From assembly GCA_963696645.1 (NCBI GenBank), contig CAVOKY010000005.1:2170001-2234000 (forward strand): DNA of 64,000 nt, read 5' to 3'. Position 1 is the stretch's first letter. Each line of letters begins with the position of its first letter. Under the pieces are notes generated by a model. That model did not search any database. It had not been told where the DNA came from and saw nothing but the letters and a program-made list of their open reading frames with translations. Shown in pieces: positions 53,558 to 63,274 of the stretch. Source of the DNA: JAMXLO01 sp963696645 (GTDB lineage: Bacteria > Pseudomonadota > Alphaproteobacteria > Acetobacterales > Acetobacteraceae). A program made the position numbers and the translations under genes.

Positions 53558-53836
53558 CCGCTGGGTGTGTTCCCGGCGCCACAGTATGCGCCGGGAGCCG
53601 TTCAACGGCGCGGCACGAGGCATTCGCCGAGTCTATAAATCGCCGGCACATGCCGCTGTATGGCGGGAACAAACCGGGGAAGCAGGAAAATCTTCCCGGA
53701 TTGCGTGCTTATCCACAGGGCATTTGCCGCGAAATGCGTCGCCGCCTACGAAACGATCACTGTTACGGGTTGTCACATATGCAACCCTGTTGCTAGCGAA
53801 TCGCAGACCTGAAAAACATAAGGGGAGTGGGTCGCG

Positions 53837-54643
53837 ATGCTGGCATGGGGCACCGGCGCTAAAACTCTGGTTCTTGGCTCGTTTATCACCTTGAGTTGTC
53901 AAATCACCGCACAGTCTGCCGACGCTACCACCACTCACCACCAGCGAACATCGACGGAACCTTCCTCCCACATCAGACAAGCCGTCGCCGGGCACACGCT
54001 GCACGGCAAGGTACTCGGCCGGGGCCATCAATATGCCCGTGGCGGCATGTCCTGCGTGCCGTTCGCGCGCAGCGATTCGGGCATTTCGGTTGCCGGCAAT
54101 GCCTGGCAATGGTGGGACAACGCGGCCGGCGTGTATCAGCGCGGCAGCGTGCCGGAACCGGGCAGCGTTCTTACCTTCCGCGCCAATGGCCGCATGCGGC
54201 TCGGCCACGTCGCGGTGGTCAGCCGGACGATCAACGCGCGCGAGATCGAGATCGATCACGCCAACTGGTGGGGGCCCGGCATGCACGGCGGCGTCGCCCG
54301 CAACATCCCGGTGGTCGACGTGTCCGAGGCCAATGACTGGACCGCGGTGCGGGTCGGCCTGGGCCAGAGCGGCGAGTTCGGCAGCGTCTATCCGACCTAC
54401 GGGTTCATCTACGATCGGCCGGACAACGGCACGATGCTGACGGCGAACGCGGCACCCGCGCCGCAGGCCGTCGACCTGAACCCGGCGCCGCGCGATCTGC
54501 GCCCGGCGAGCGAACGCGGCTGGCAGACCTACGAGGAGGTTGCCGAGGCGCCGGCCCTGCCGCTGCATCATCGGCGCGGCGTGCACCTGGTGGCGCACCA
54601 TATCCGCCACGGGGTGACGACCGTCGCGGACCGGCGAGACTAG
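53837..54643 (+). CDS. Exported CHAP-domain (NlpC/P60-like) protein
   Basis: A 268-residue protein from ATG 53837 (AAGGGGAG upstream). A signal peptide (VLGSFITLSCQITAQSADA) is followed by the CHAP domain: catalytic Cys in GGMSCVPFARSDSGI, AGNAWQWWDNAAGVYQRGSV, His in RLGHVAVVSRTINAREIEID, and Asn/His in DHANWWGPG. Such proteins cut peptidoglycan peptides or amides. The C-terminal 90 residues are Pro/Ala-rich and His-rich (HHRRGVHLVAHHIRHG). It may act in wall remodelling. Confidence 0.88.
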   Translation: MLAWGTGAKTLVLGSFITLSCQITAQSADATTTHHQRTSTEPSSHIRQAVAGHTLHGKVLGRGHQYARGGMSCVPFARSDSGISVAGNAWQWWDNAAGVYQRGSVPEPGSVLTFRANGRMRLGHVAVVSRTINAREIEIDHANWWGPGMHGGVARNIPVVDVSEANDWTAVRVGLGQSGEFGSVYPTYGFIYDRPDNGTMLTANAAPAPQAVDLNPAPRDLRPASERGWQTYEEVAEAPALPLHHRRGVHLVAHHIRHGVTTVADRRD

Positions 54644-54881
54644 GGCGCAGGCGCCCGGCGCTGGGTAGCGGCGCGGCATGGGGTGGGGCGGCCGGCGCGG
54701 CGTGGGTGCTGTGCCTGTGCGGGGACAGAACGGGTGACGGCATCGCTCGCGTTAGCGGCGTGGCAGTGAGCGGCGTGTCCCGGGCACCGCCATGACGGTC
54801 GGACCGGAGATGGCCGAAGGTCAAGCATTCTGCCGGCTGGTATTGGCGTGGCGCGAGGGCGCGGATCGCGTACGACGCGGA

Positions 54882-55625
54882 TCAACGAGACTTGGTGGCG
54901 CTGTAAGGTGCCTGATAAACCTTGATAAGTTCAGCTTCCAGCATGAAGCGTGAGTTCACCAGCTTTATAGCTTCAGGCTGAGTTACGGACGTCTTCCGGC
55001 TAAATGTAGTAAGACAATCAATCAGGCCAGTGTCGACCCAATTGATGACTTCCTGTATCAGCACAGTGCCTCCATGTTGCTGAACGAGTCGCTCCATGAC
55101 CGAGCCTGAGACTGTCCTACCGCGCCCATGGTCTCTCATACCGTCTAATGGGCCCAGGTCAGCCAGGTTCGAATGGTGGATGAATGCGATACCACTCGGG
55201 GTGAGCTTTTGCATGAGTTGGGGAACATAATTTTCGAAGACATCCAACTCGGCATGAACCAATGAATCAAATGAGAAAACGAAATCGTATAGGCCATCTT
55301 CCGCTGCGTCGAGCGATGTCCCGTCATTGACTACAAACCGAGCGTGGGTGTCGTGTTTGAACCTAGCAGTACAGGCCTCGATGCATTTTTCGCTGAGATC
55401 AATGCCAATGTATTGCGAGCAAGATCTGACCAAAAACCGGGACCACCGACCGAATCCCGGCGCGATTTCTAGAACTCTGCAGGTTGGTAGAAACCGCTGA
55501 AGCCGAGGATAAATAGAACCAAACCACTGAGCTTCACTACAGCCCCATCGCTCACTCCAGATTTCACCACCGTCTGGCCAGGAGTACCCATCCCAAGCCA
55601 GTTTATTCCATGCTACATCAGGCAT
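54882..55625 (-). CDS. Class I SAM-dependent methyltransferase, glycan-cluster type
   Basis: A 247-residue protein from ATG 55625 (GGGGTGAAAA directly upstream). SAM motifs are CRVLEIAPGFGRWSRFLVRS, YIGIDLSEKCIEACTARF and DFVFSFDSLVHAELDVFENY. Aromatic N-terminus (NKLAWDGYSWPDGGEIWSER). Similar proteins act in polysaccharide clusters on sugars. The region from here to 58.4 kb is less GC-rich than the housekeeping genes, consistent with acquisition. Confidence 0.8.
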   Translation of the reverse strand: MPDVAWNKLAWDGYSWPDGGEIWSERWGCSEAQWFGSIYPRLQRFLPTCRVLEIAPGFGRWSRFLVRSCSQYIGIDLSEKCIEACTARFKHDTHARFVVNDGTSLDAAEDGLYDFVFSFDSLVHAELDVFENYVPQLMQKLTPSGIAFIHHSNLADLGPLDGMRDHGRGRTVSGSVMERLVQQHGGTVLIQEVINWVDTGLIDCLTTFSRKTSVTQPEAIKLVNSRFMLEAELIKVYQAPYSATKSR

Positions 55626-55933
55626 TTTTCACCCCGGGCAAGAGTTTGCATGCAAGCTTTCTGTTGGCGGAACGGGTCGTAATGGTAACCAACGCATCGT
55701 CGGGGAACCTCTGAACGTCTCGGCACCACTCGCCAACAACGCAAATTGCATCGCAAGGGATGCAAAAAGAGCGGAAGGCAGGTTAGCATGATTGATGCCT
55801 GCCGTAATCTGGCATGCGGCAATTCGGTCGGTGTGGTAGGGATGGCAATGCGGGCCCGCAGGTTGTTGGCCTGTCCCTCGGACGGTATTAGGCGGCGGAT
55901 GGCTGGGAGATAACCCAAAATGGCGAACGTATC
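55626..55933. other. Divergent promoter region
   Basis: About 310 bases between divergent genes, with no ORF that has a ribosome site. It must carry both promoters; I cannot place them confidently. Confidence 0.4.
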
Positions 55934-56879
55934 ATGAATGCTAGACGACTCTACCTTGCTCTAATGGCGCTCCTGCCGATTGCTGGCAGTAAGACTGCAG
56001 CGGCGCGAGATCTGTATATTGCACCCCCTGACAATGCTGAGATGTCGGCCATTTTCCACTCGCCCGACCAGTGGGCGCAGAGCAGGAAGTATGTAACTGG
56101 CATTATCCGCTCCGATCATTCGCTGGAGCAGGTCGACGAGACCGAGCTGCGCTTTTGGTTTCAACAGCTCCGCACCTGGCACCTCAAACTCGAATTGGAG
56201 GTAGGCGCGATCAAACCCTGGTCGGCGAGGGGCGAGGAAACCTATCGGAAAGAAGTGGGCCATTGGCACGGAGGGAAGAGCGGAACGTCTAGGGGGCACG
56301 CTAGCATCCATAGCCATGGACGGCCCACTCGCGGAGACGGTAAACGGTTTTCATTTCGATACGAAATATGCGATTGACGAAACTGCAAAGTTCATCGCCT
56401 TGGTCCGGAAGAACTACCCCAACGTCAAGATTGGCGATATCGAGCCTTTTCCCGGCTTGGCATTGCCAGTTCACCAAGCTTGGCTGGACTCACTTCAAGC
56501 CAAATTGAAGGAAATCGGAGTTCCGGGATTAGACTTCTATCGCCTTGACACAAATTGGGTGAATTTTGCCATCCAGGGCATCGGCAGTTGGCAGCAGGTC
56601 AAATCGATTGAGCAGCTATGCCATGACCGCAAGATTCCCTTCAGCCTCACGTATTGGGCTTCAGACTATCCCGTGCAGGAAAAGCTCGGACGTGTCACCG
56701 AAGATATATGGCATGACTCCATTATGAGCCAAGGGCGTGCATTTGCCGCTGTCGGAGGGACACCCGACCAATTTGTGATAGAGAGCTGGATTGGACTTCC
56801 GGGGGCTGCACTTCCCGAAACCAATAGCGTTACGTTTATGGGTTCCGTACTGGATTTCGCCCGCCAATTTGTCAAATGA
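55934..56879 (+). pseudogene. Exported protein of unknown family, one frameshift
   Basis: The first frame from ATG 55934 gives a signal peptide (MNARRLYLALMALLPIAGSK TAAARDLYIA) and TWHLKLELEVGAIKPW. The second frame, from about 56280, gives ERLGGTLASIAMDGPLAETV, YPNVKIGDIEPFPGLALPVH, DFYRLDTNWVNFAIQGIGSW and FSLTYWASDYPVQEKLGRVT to 56879. A single-base change near 56250-56290 would join them into about 315 residues. The DIEPFP and LDTNW strands look like a TIM-barrel glycoside-hydrolase-like fold, but I do not recognise the family. It precedes the GT17 gene. Confidence 0.6.
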
Positions 56880-56925
56880 TGATGTTTGATCCTTCCCTCC
56901 AACAACTAGGACGGCAGGAGGCAAT

Positions 56926-58317
56926 ATGATGTCTGGCGCAAAGAAAATATACGACTGCTTCATTTTCTTCAACGAACTCGATTTGCTGGAATTGAGATTG
57001 GAGGAGCACTTCGATCGTGTAGATATATTCGTGCTTTGTGAGGCGAATACTACTTTCACGGGAAGACCTAAGCCTCTTGTCTTTTTAGAGAATTGGGGGC
57101 GCTTCGAGAAATATGCGTCCAAAATCCGTCATCTGGTCGTGGATGACATGCCGCAAGACGGCGATGCCTGGAGACGCGAGTTTCATCAGCGAAGCGCTCT
57201 GGGGAGGGCGCTTAAGGACGCTGGCCCTGACGATATTATTATCGTTTCTGATTGCGATGAGATCCTAAGCCCGGCGGCGTTTGAGGCAATGAGGAATAAC
57301 AGCGGGTATTTCATGTTCGATCTGCCAATGTATCAGTTTTATGTCAATATGATGGCGGTGCCGAGCGGTTGGAGAAAGCCCTTCGCGTATTCCTACCGCC
57401 TTCACGAGCGAGTGCCCGATTATAACAGGGTCCGTCAGGTTCCTGAGGAAGTGTTCAAGCTGTTCGAGGGAACTAACCACCTTGTTTCGGCTGGAGGCTG
57501 GCATTTCACATTTTTAGGTGGCGCTGATAAAGTCACCGAGAAACTTCGTGCATATTCGCATGCTGAGGCTTGGCAACAAAGCATGCTACGCAGCGACAAT
57601 CTTAAAAAGCAGATGGTCCTTCTCAAGGACGTCGGTGGCGGCCGTTTCCTGACATATTGCGAGATCGACTCGTACTTCCCTGAAACTCTGAGGGAACGGT
57701 ATCAACACTTTGTGGACATTGGCTTTATAAAGGAACCTACCGGTCGTATTGGCGACCTTGAGCCGCTCGTTGCAAGATACGACGGAGACCAGCAAAAACT
57801 GGAAGCCAGGATTCGATACTTGCAGGCGGAATTCGATCGGGTCTGCAACGGAAGCCTGGCGAACGCTGACCTCGCTCTGTGGAAGCCGGCAACCCAGAGC
57901 TCAATTTCCCGGTGGTCCGTCGGAAGGACTGTCGAGGACGACGCGCGGGGCGGCAACAACGGCATGATATCGGGTCAATATGGATTCCATACAGCGTCTG
58001 AAATGAATCCATGGTGGCGACTGGATCTTTTGGACCTCTTTGTTCTTCGTGAGATCCGCATATTCAATCGCCCGGATCAAGCTGAACGGTTGCGACACTT
58101 CAGCATCTGGATATCCACGGATGACCGGGATTGGTCCTTGGTTTTCAGGAAGACCGACGATTCCATATTTGGCGCCCGGCGTTCTCTGCCTTATGTCGAA
58201 CCTTATGTGGTGCGTCTCGGTGGATCCAGAATTGCTCGCTACGTGAAGATACAACTCGACGATACCGGATTTCTGCATTTTGATGAGTGCTTGATATTCG
58301 GAACTAAACAGGAATGA
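56926..58317 (+). CDS. GT17-type glycosyltransferase with C-terminal discoidin (F5/8C) domain
   Basis: A 463-residue protein from ATG 56926 with an ideal ribosome site (GCAGGAGGCAAT). Residues 1-290 match family GT17, related to beta-1,4-GlcNAc transferase III: KKIYDCFIFFNELDLLELRL, VLCEANTTFTGRPKPLVFL, DIIIVSDCDEILSPAAFEAM (the DxD) and SAGGWHFTFLGGADKVTEKL. Residues 315-460 form an F5/8 type C fold (NADLALWKPATQSSISRWSV; PWWRLDLLDLFVLREIRIFN). A glycosyltransferase joined to a sugar-binding module suggests it holds the glycan it extends. No signal peptide, so cytoplasmic. Confidence 0.88.
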   Translation: MMSGAKKIYDCFIFFNELDLLELRLEEHFDRVDIFVLCEANTTFTGRPKPLVFLENWGRFEKYASKIRHLVVDDMPQDGDAWRREFHQRSALGRALKDAGPDDIIIVSDCDEILSPAAFEAMRNNSGYFMFDLPMYQFYVNMMAVPSGWRKPFAYSYRLHERVPDYNRVRQVPEEVFKLFEGTNHLVSAGGWHFTFLGGADKVTEKLRAYSHAEAWQQSMLRSDNLKKQMVLLKDVGGGRFLTYCEIDSYFPETLRERYQHFVDIGFIKEPTGRIGDLEPLVARYDGDQQKLEARIRYLQAEFDRVCNGSLANADLALWKPATQSSISRWSVGRTVEDDARGGNNGMISGQYGFHTASEMNPWWRLDLLDLFVLREIRIFNRPDQAERLRHFSIWISTDDRDWSLVFRKTDDSIFGARRSLPYVEPYVVRLGGSRIARYVKIQLDDTGFLHFDECLIFGTKQE

Positions 58318-58323
58318 GTAAGA

Positions 58324-58425
58324 ATGAGCAAGACCTTCGAATTGGGTTCGGCGCCCGCCGTTATGTGGGCAGAGAACATCGCAACGTCTGACGCCGGTGC
58401 CAGCCACCACCTATCGACTAATTGA
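58324..58425 (+). CDS. Doubtful 33-residue frame after the GT17 gene
   Basis: ATG 58324 follows GGAATGAG by a few bases and begins 7 bases after the GT17 stop. The peptide MSKTFELGSAPAVMWAENIA is followed by TSDAGASHHLSTN. It may be the remnant of a following gene whose rest was lost. It runs into the end of the FkbM gene. Confidence 0.2.
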   Translation: MSKTFELGSAPAVMWAENIATSDAGASHHLSTN

Positions 58426-59671
58426 GTGCTGGGTGCTCCCATCGTGCCCACGCGTGTCCATTGCTCTTAGAGCCTTCGCTCATTTGCGTGTACAAAACCA
58501 ATATACAGGGGCCGCGATAGTCCGGTAACGGCAGTGCTACGTCCAGCCTTTCGCCTGGGCCTACCACCCAGGTCTGTTCGGCCAATTTGTGTTCGCCGAC
58601 GTTGATACGTGCGCCGAATATCACGGAATAGTGACCTGCTCCAGCTAGGTGGCACGAAGCTGAAAGTGCCTTTTGTCCGCTTAGGGTTAGGGAAAACCTG
58701 ATTTCGCTCGGGTCACAGCCGGGCGCCTGTGGATGCAACTGAAAAGTTCGGTCTCCAATCAGCATGAAGCCCCATTCCTCGGCCGGGACGTTGCACAGAT
58801 CGAATGCGAAAAACTGCTTGTCGTTCGGAAACAACTCGATCGAGCCAGCGACCTGTTTGCCGCCGGTGTTGCTACATTGGGACACTCTCCGGTAAACGTA
58901 GAATTCTCCGCTTTGCTGCCTGATGAATGATGCAGGACGAAACGCTCCTTCCACCGCGGCAGTGGAACCCGGTCGAAAACGGTCGTGTGTCTCCACCGAC
59001 GCGATATGGACGCGCTCGAGCCACTCCGGTGCATCAGGCGCAGAAAAAAGTTCCAGCTCGGCTCCCTCAATGTCACACTTGAGAAGATCGATGTCGGGCC
59101 AGTTGAGATTATCCATCAGTTCATTCACTGTATATGCGCGCACCAGTTTTGACGTCTGAGTAGACTGTTCAGAGAATGTCGTGCCCCAGTGGCCACCCAC
59201 ATTTCCGGACATCGCAAGGAAAGTCGGTCTGTGCCATGCTGCGCCAGGGATGATCTCGATATTGTCGTAGGCTTGGGTGTTAATCGCCAGGATCTTGAAG
59301 TTCGCTGTCGATGGTTCCAGGCATGCGATTTGTGCGGTGGGAAATCTGTTGGCGAAAAACACCGCGGCGTAGCCGGCATATGCTCCTAAATCCAATATTC
59401 TCCTGGGCACATACGGGAACTCGAAACCGTATTCCTGGTGAAGGAAGATCTGTCGGAAATTCATCACGTCCGACGTGTTCGCTCGAATTGCTAGCGGGTG
59501 AGCGATTTCGGGCAGAGAGGCATAGAATATGCCAAAACTGTGTCGGGAAAGGTCGATCAAATTAGCAAAGTATGCTTGTCGTACCTCGTGATTAGCGGGA
59601 TCGTGATGCAGCAAACCCTCCATACGGAATTTCTCCTCCAGAAGGTCGCTAGCTTTGATAGCCTCAGCCAT
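58418..59671 (-). CDS. FkbM-family methyltransferase with extra C-terminal beta domain
   Basis: A 417-residue protein from ATG 59671, which overlaps the sulfotransferase stop by eight bases. The FkbM domain (about residues 75-245) shows RRILDLGAYAGYAAVFFANR, IACLEPSTANFKILAINTQA, AYTVNELMDNLNWPDIDLLK with CDIEGAELELFSAPDAPEWL. The last 150 residues (AFDLCNVPAEEWGFMLIGDR; VGPGERLDVALPLPDYRGPC) form a beta-rich domain. FkbM enzymes O-methylate sugars or lipids; here the glycan cluster is the likely target. Confidence 0.85.
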   Translation of the reverse strand: MAEAIKASDLLEEKFRMEGLLHHDPANHEVRQAYFANLIDLSRHSFGIFYASLPEIAHPLAIRANTSDVMNFRQIFLHQEYGFEFPYVPRRILDLGAYAGYAAVFFANRFPTAQIACLEPSTANFKILAINTQAYDNIEIIPGAAWHRPTFLAMSGNVGGHWGTTFSEQSTQTSKLVRAYTVNELMDNLNWPDIDLLKCDIEGAELELFSAPDAPEWLERVHIASVETHDRFRPGSTAAVEGAFRPASFIRQQSGEFYVYRRVSQCSNTGGKQVAGSIELFPNDKQFFAFDLCNVPAEEWGFMLIGDRTFQLHPQAPGCDPSEIRFSLTLSGQKALSASCHLAGAGHYSVIFGARINVGEHKLAEQTWVVGPGERLDVALPLPDYRGPCILVLYTQMSEGSKSNGHAWARWEHPALN

Positions 59672-60830
59672 TGTAGCCAAATGAGGTTAGAAACTCGGAC
59701 CAGCTCGTCATGCACAAATCCTTCTGATCGTACGTTAGGTCGGATCGCCACCTCCCGACAGACGCCGCCGGTGACGCACTTGTGCCATGTACCCGGAACA
59801 CGGAGTTCTCCTGCGTATCGTTCGGAGCTTGCAGCGGATCAATCCCAAGGTAACAGGCAAGCCGAGCCAAAGTCAGCTCGGCGTCAAAGATCACGTCTTC
59901 GTACCGAATAAATAGTGTGCGTTCAGACTCCTCGCGCTTGATGCGCATCAGCTCGCGTGACGACTGGTTGATTTCCTGCATCACCACGTCAGGCTTGCTG
60001 CCGAAATATGACATATGGGAGCACAGCAGATCGCGCGGATCCCGGATCAGAACGACCTCCTTGAGATCGGGGAACAACGTCCGGGCACCAATCCTTGTCG
60101 GACGGTCGAGATTGTTGGTCTTCTCCGCAAAGAAAATCGCACCGGGCTTCTGCCGATCCTCCTTTATCCGCAGGTAGTACTCACCGATCACCTTCCGTGC
60201 GACGTCGCCGAGCTGTTCCGGCACATACGTCTGGAAGTACTCGCTCTCCAGCTCTCTCGTCCGGAACACGTCAACGTAATCGGGGTGGGAAAATGGATTG
60301 GCTCCCACCTTGAAGCCGTCTCCTTCGAGCCGGTCAGGGTGCATCGAACGCTCGTAATCAGCCGCGCCCGCCAAGGTCCGTACGACGGTCGACCAATAGG
60401 ACACGTGGCGCACCTCGAAAGGATGCGCCTCGGCGACGCAGATCTGTGGCGACCGGGACAGCCGGCTCAACAATACCGTTGTCCCGGAGCGTCCGGGCGC
60501 CGTCACCAGGATGGCGTTCAGGCTGTCCGGCCTGCGAAAGATCCGATTGCTATCGGGGAGAATGGCCCCGGTGTGCGCGACGCGGACCGTTACCCGATCA
60601 ATCAGATGCAGCGGCAGTGGCGGACAAATGTGCCACTGGAAGCCGTGTCTGCCTTCGCCGTAAATCCCGAGGTCTCGCAAATCGGGCCGGAAGACATCGC
60701 AGCGCAGGCTGCTCGCCCGCTTGCCGTCGATATAGACGATGACGTCCACAATCCGGTCCGGCGCTTCGGTATCCGCAGCCCAGCCGCCGATGAAGTTGGG
60801 CTCAACCCGCCCGACATGTCCCACCAACAT
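59664..60830 (-). CDS. PAPS-dependent sulfotransferase
   Basis: A 388-residue protein from ATG 60830. An N-terminal beta domain (MLVGHVGRVEPNFIGGWAAD; IVDVIVYIDGKRASSLRCDV) is followed by the sulfotransferase fold: the phosphosulfate loop AILVTAPGRSGTTVLLSRLS, then VVLIRDPRDLLCSHMSYFGS (3'-phosphate site) and LFIRYEDVIFDAELTLARLA. It would move sulfate from PAPS to a carbohydrate. It is the first gene of a two-gene minus-strand operon with FkbM. Confidence 0.88.
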   Translation of the reverse strand: MLVGHVGRVEPNFIGGWAADTEAPDRIVDVIVYIDGKRASSLRCDVFRPDLRDLGIYGEGRHGFQWHICPPLPLHLIDRVTVRVAHTGAILPDSNRIFRRPDSLNAILVTAPGRSGTTVLLSRLSRSPQICVAEAHPFEVRHVSYWSTVVRTLAGAADYERSMHPDRLEGDGFKVGANPFSHPDYVDVFRTRELESEYFQTYVPEQLGDVARKVIGEYYLRIKEDRQKPGAIFFAEKTNNLDRPTRIGARTLFPDLKEVVLIRDPRDLLCSHMSYFGSKPDVVMQEINQSSRELMRIKREESERTLFIRYEDVIFDAELTLARLACYLGIDPLQAPNDTQENSVFRVHGTSASPAASVGRWRSDLTYDQKDLCMTSWSEFLTSFGYNG

Positions 60831-60886
60831 GCTCGTTTGTCTCTCGCAATTGCCTGACTGCCAGAATGGCCGACGCGGGAGACTTC

Positions 60887-62236
60887 ATGATAAACAGTTT
60901 ACCCAGGCGTTACGCAACGGTCGTGGCCAAACTGCCGACAAAATGGGATATTCAGGTTATCCTCATGCCCCCTTCGCGTCCTTACCTCGACATGATCACC
61001 CGCACCGTGGGGGTCAACGCCAACACCGTCCTGCACCAGGGCCAGCCCTGCAAGCTGTGCGGCGGGTTCTCGCCGCCGTTCGACAGCCTCGACTTCTTCA
61101 AATACTGCTCGCCCACCAACCCCTTCGCCTTCGGCTTCGCCGGCATCCACGTGGACTACCGCCGCTGCCGGGACTGCGGCTTCATCTTCACCGCGTTCTT
61201 CGACGACTGGTCGCCCGAGGAATTCGCCACCTACGTCTACAACGCCGACTACCCGCGGATCGACTCGGAATACGCCGACATCCGCCCCGGCAACGTCGCC
61301 GCCATGGTCGCCGAGCGCCTCGGCGCCTGGCGCGAGATCGACATCCTGGACTACGGCTCCGGCTCCGGCGCCTTCGCGGAGCGCATGGCGGAGCACGGTT
61401 TCGCCAACATCACCAATTACGACCCGTTTTCCAGCCCGGCGCGGCCGGACGGAAAATTCAGCCTGATCACCTGCTTCGAGGTCATCGAGCACACCGTTTC
61501 GCCCGCGCGCCTGCCTCGCAGGACATGGCGTCGCTTCCTGGCGCCCGGGCGGCTGCATCGTGTTCTCCCAGCCGCTGCAGCCGGACGACATCGAGACGAT
61601 CCGCGGCAACTGGTGGTATATCGGCCCGCGCAACGGGCACGCCTCGATATTCACCGCTGATGCGCTTGTCGCGGCTCGCGAGCTGACTGCGGCCTGGTCT
61701 TCCACTAGGGCGACTGGCTGCACGGCTTCGGCCCGGCGGATGCCACGGATAGCCTCGCGCGGCATCCTGGCGGCGATCGGCTCGCCCTATGCCTCGCTTC
61801 GGCTGGACGCGCCGCTGGATGCCGCGTCGCGCGCGCCGAGCGCGTGCCCAACAGTCGGACGCCTGGCACAACCTGGAGCGGGGTGGCGGCTTCCGCTTCC
61901 GCTGGACGCGCGAAGGACCGCATCGCCTGGCATGGCGTGCTGCCGGAGGTGTATCCGCTGCGGCTGCGCATCGCCGTGCCGTTCCTCAACCAGATCCGCG
62001 ACGGCTTTGCCGAGGCGTGCACGATCGAGGTGGGCGGCCGGGTGCTGACGCACTGACGGTGCAAGGCACCGAACTGGTCGCCGAAACGACGCTCGAGGAA
62101 CCGGTGGACAACGTCGTGACCTGCATACACCGGAGCCGGCTAACGCCCCGCTCGCTGCGCGGGCGCGGACGATGACGGCTGCTTGGGCCTGGCGATCGCC
62201 GTGTATCCCTGGGTGCCGACCGGCAGCGGCGGCTGA
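60887..62236 (+). pseudogene. Methyltransferase with N-terminal Cys motif, several frameshifts
   Basis: From ATG 60887 (GGGAGA upstream) the frame has zinc-type cysteines (CKLCGGFSPPFDSLDFFKYC; DYRRCRDCGFIFTAFF) and a methyltransferase core DILDYGSGSGAFAERMAEHG with LITCFEVIEHTVSP. It loses frame near 61505. The rest continues in other frames: FSQPLQPDDIETIRGNWWYI, GPRNGHASIFTADALVAARE, then DRIAWHGVLPEVYPLRLRIA, TVQGTELVAETTLEEPVDNV and AIAVYPWVPTGSGG to 62236. The pieces fit one glycan-cluster methyltransferase of about 450 residues; two adjacent genes are also possible. Confidence 0.65.
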
Positions 62237-62241
62237 GCGCG

Positions 62242-62888
62242 ATGCGCCCCACGGTCCTGCTGTACGACTGGGACAACACGCTGGTCGACGGCTGGGCCGG
62301 CATCACCGCGGCGCTCAACGCGGTGTTCGCCGCGTTCGCCATGCCGGCATGGAGCGTCGGCCGACACCCGCGCGCGGGTCCGCGTCGTCGCTGCGCGAGA
62401 GCTTCCCGGTGATGTTCGGCGCCGAGTGGGAGCGCGCGCGCGACATCTTCTACGCGGCGCTTCGACGGAACAGCACCTGGCGCACGTGCGGCCCGATGCC
62501 GGGGGCGGCCGACGCGCTGGCGGCCGGCGCGGCCTGGCCGCAGGGCGTCGTGTCCAACAAGGCCGGACGATACCTGCGGGCGGAGGTGGCCCATCTTGGC
62601 TGGGCCGGCGCATTTCGGCGCCGTGGTCGGCGCCGGCGACGCGGCGGCCGACAAGCCGGACCCGGCGCCGATCCTGCTGGCGCTCGATCAGCTTGGGCCG
62701 TACGCGCCGACCGGTCGGTGTGGTATCTCGGCGACACGGCGCTCGACATGCGCACCGCGCGCGCCGCCGGCGTCACCGCGGTGCTGATTGGCGACGCTTC
62801 GCACGATGGTGGGATTGACCGGGCGCGTCCCGATCTCCATTTCCCTACCGCGCTCGACCTTGCCGCACGGCTTCGTGCGCTTGCGTGA
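62242..62888 (+). pseudogene. HAD-superfamily phosphatase (Gph-like), several frameshifts
   Basis: From ATG 62242 the HAD motif I is LLYDWDNTLVDGWAGITAAL. After frame changes come SLRESFPVMFGAEWERARDI, QGVVSNKAGRYLRAEVAHLG (motif II Ser, then the Lys), VVGAGDAAADKPDPAPILLA (motif III) and VWYLGDTALDMRTARAAGVT (motif IV Asp pair), ending at 62888. About 215 residues would result if the shifts were corrected. All motifs survive, so sequencing error is suspected. It probably dephosphorylates a small metabolite. Confidence 0.75.
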
Positions 62889-62985
62889 GAGGGTCGCGAC
62901 TGGACTGACGAACCGAGGCGGCCGTGCCACGCCCGCCCCGGTCTGAACAAGAACAACGGCATAGAGAAGAAGAAGGATAACAACC

Positions 62986-63274
62986 GTGGCCAATGAGAAG
63001 GCGCAGAACGTTCAGGACGTGTTCCTGAACCATGTGCGAAAGCAAAAGACTCCGGTGACGGTGTTCCTGGTGAACGGGGTCAAGCTCCAGGGCATCATCA
63101 CCTGGTTCGACAACTTTTCCGTCCTGCTGCGACGGGACGGGCATACGCAGCTGGTCTACAAGCATGCGATCAGCACGGTGATGCCGGGCGCGCCGATCCA
63201 GTTGTTCGACGCCGCCAAGGCGGAGGGTGCCGCGAGCGCCGGCGCGGGAGATGACACCTGCCGCAGGCGAGTGA
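62986..63274 (+). CDS. hfq: RNA chaperone Hfq
   Basis: Starts at GTG 62986, eight bases after AAGGA. The Sm1 motif VFLNHVRKQKTPVTVFLVNG and VKLQGIITWFDNFSVLLRRD, and Sm2 LVYKHAISTVMPGAP, are complete. As written the frame runs on beyond the usual end. Adding one base near 63250 gives the ending AGAGEMTPAAGE and a stop at 63272-63274, where TGA overlaps a GTG start for hflX. Hfq pairs small RNAs with mRNAs; hfq-hflX is the normal order. Confidence 0.92.
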
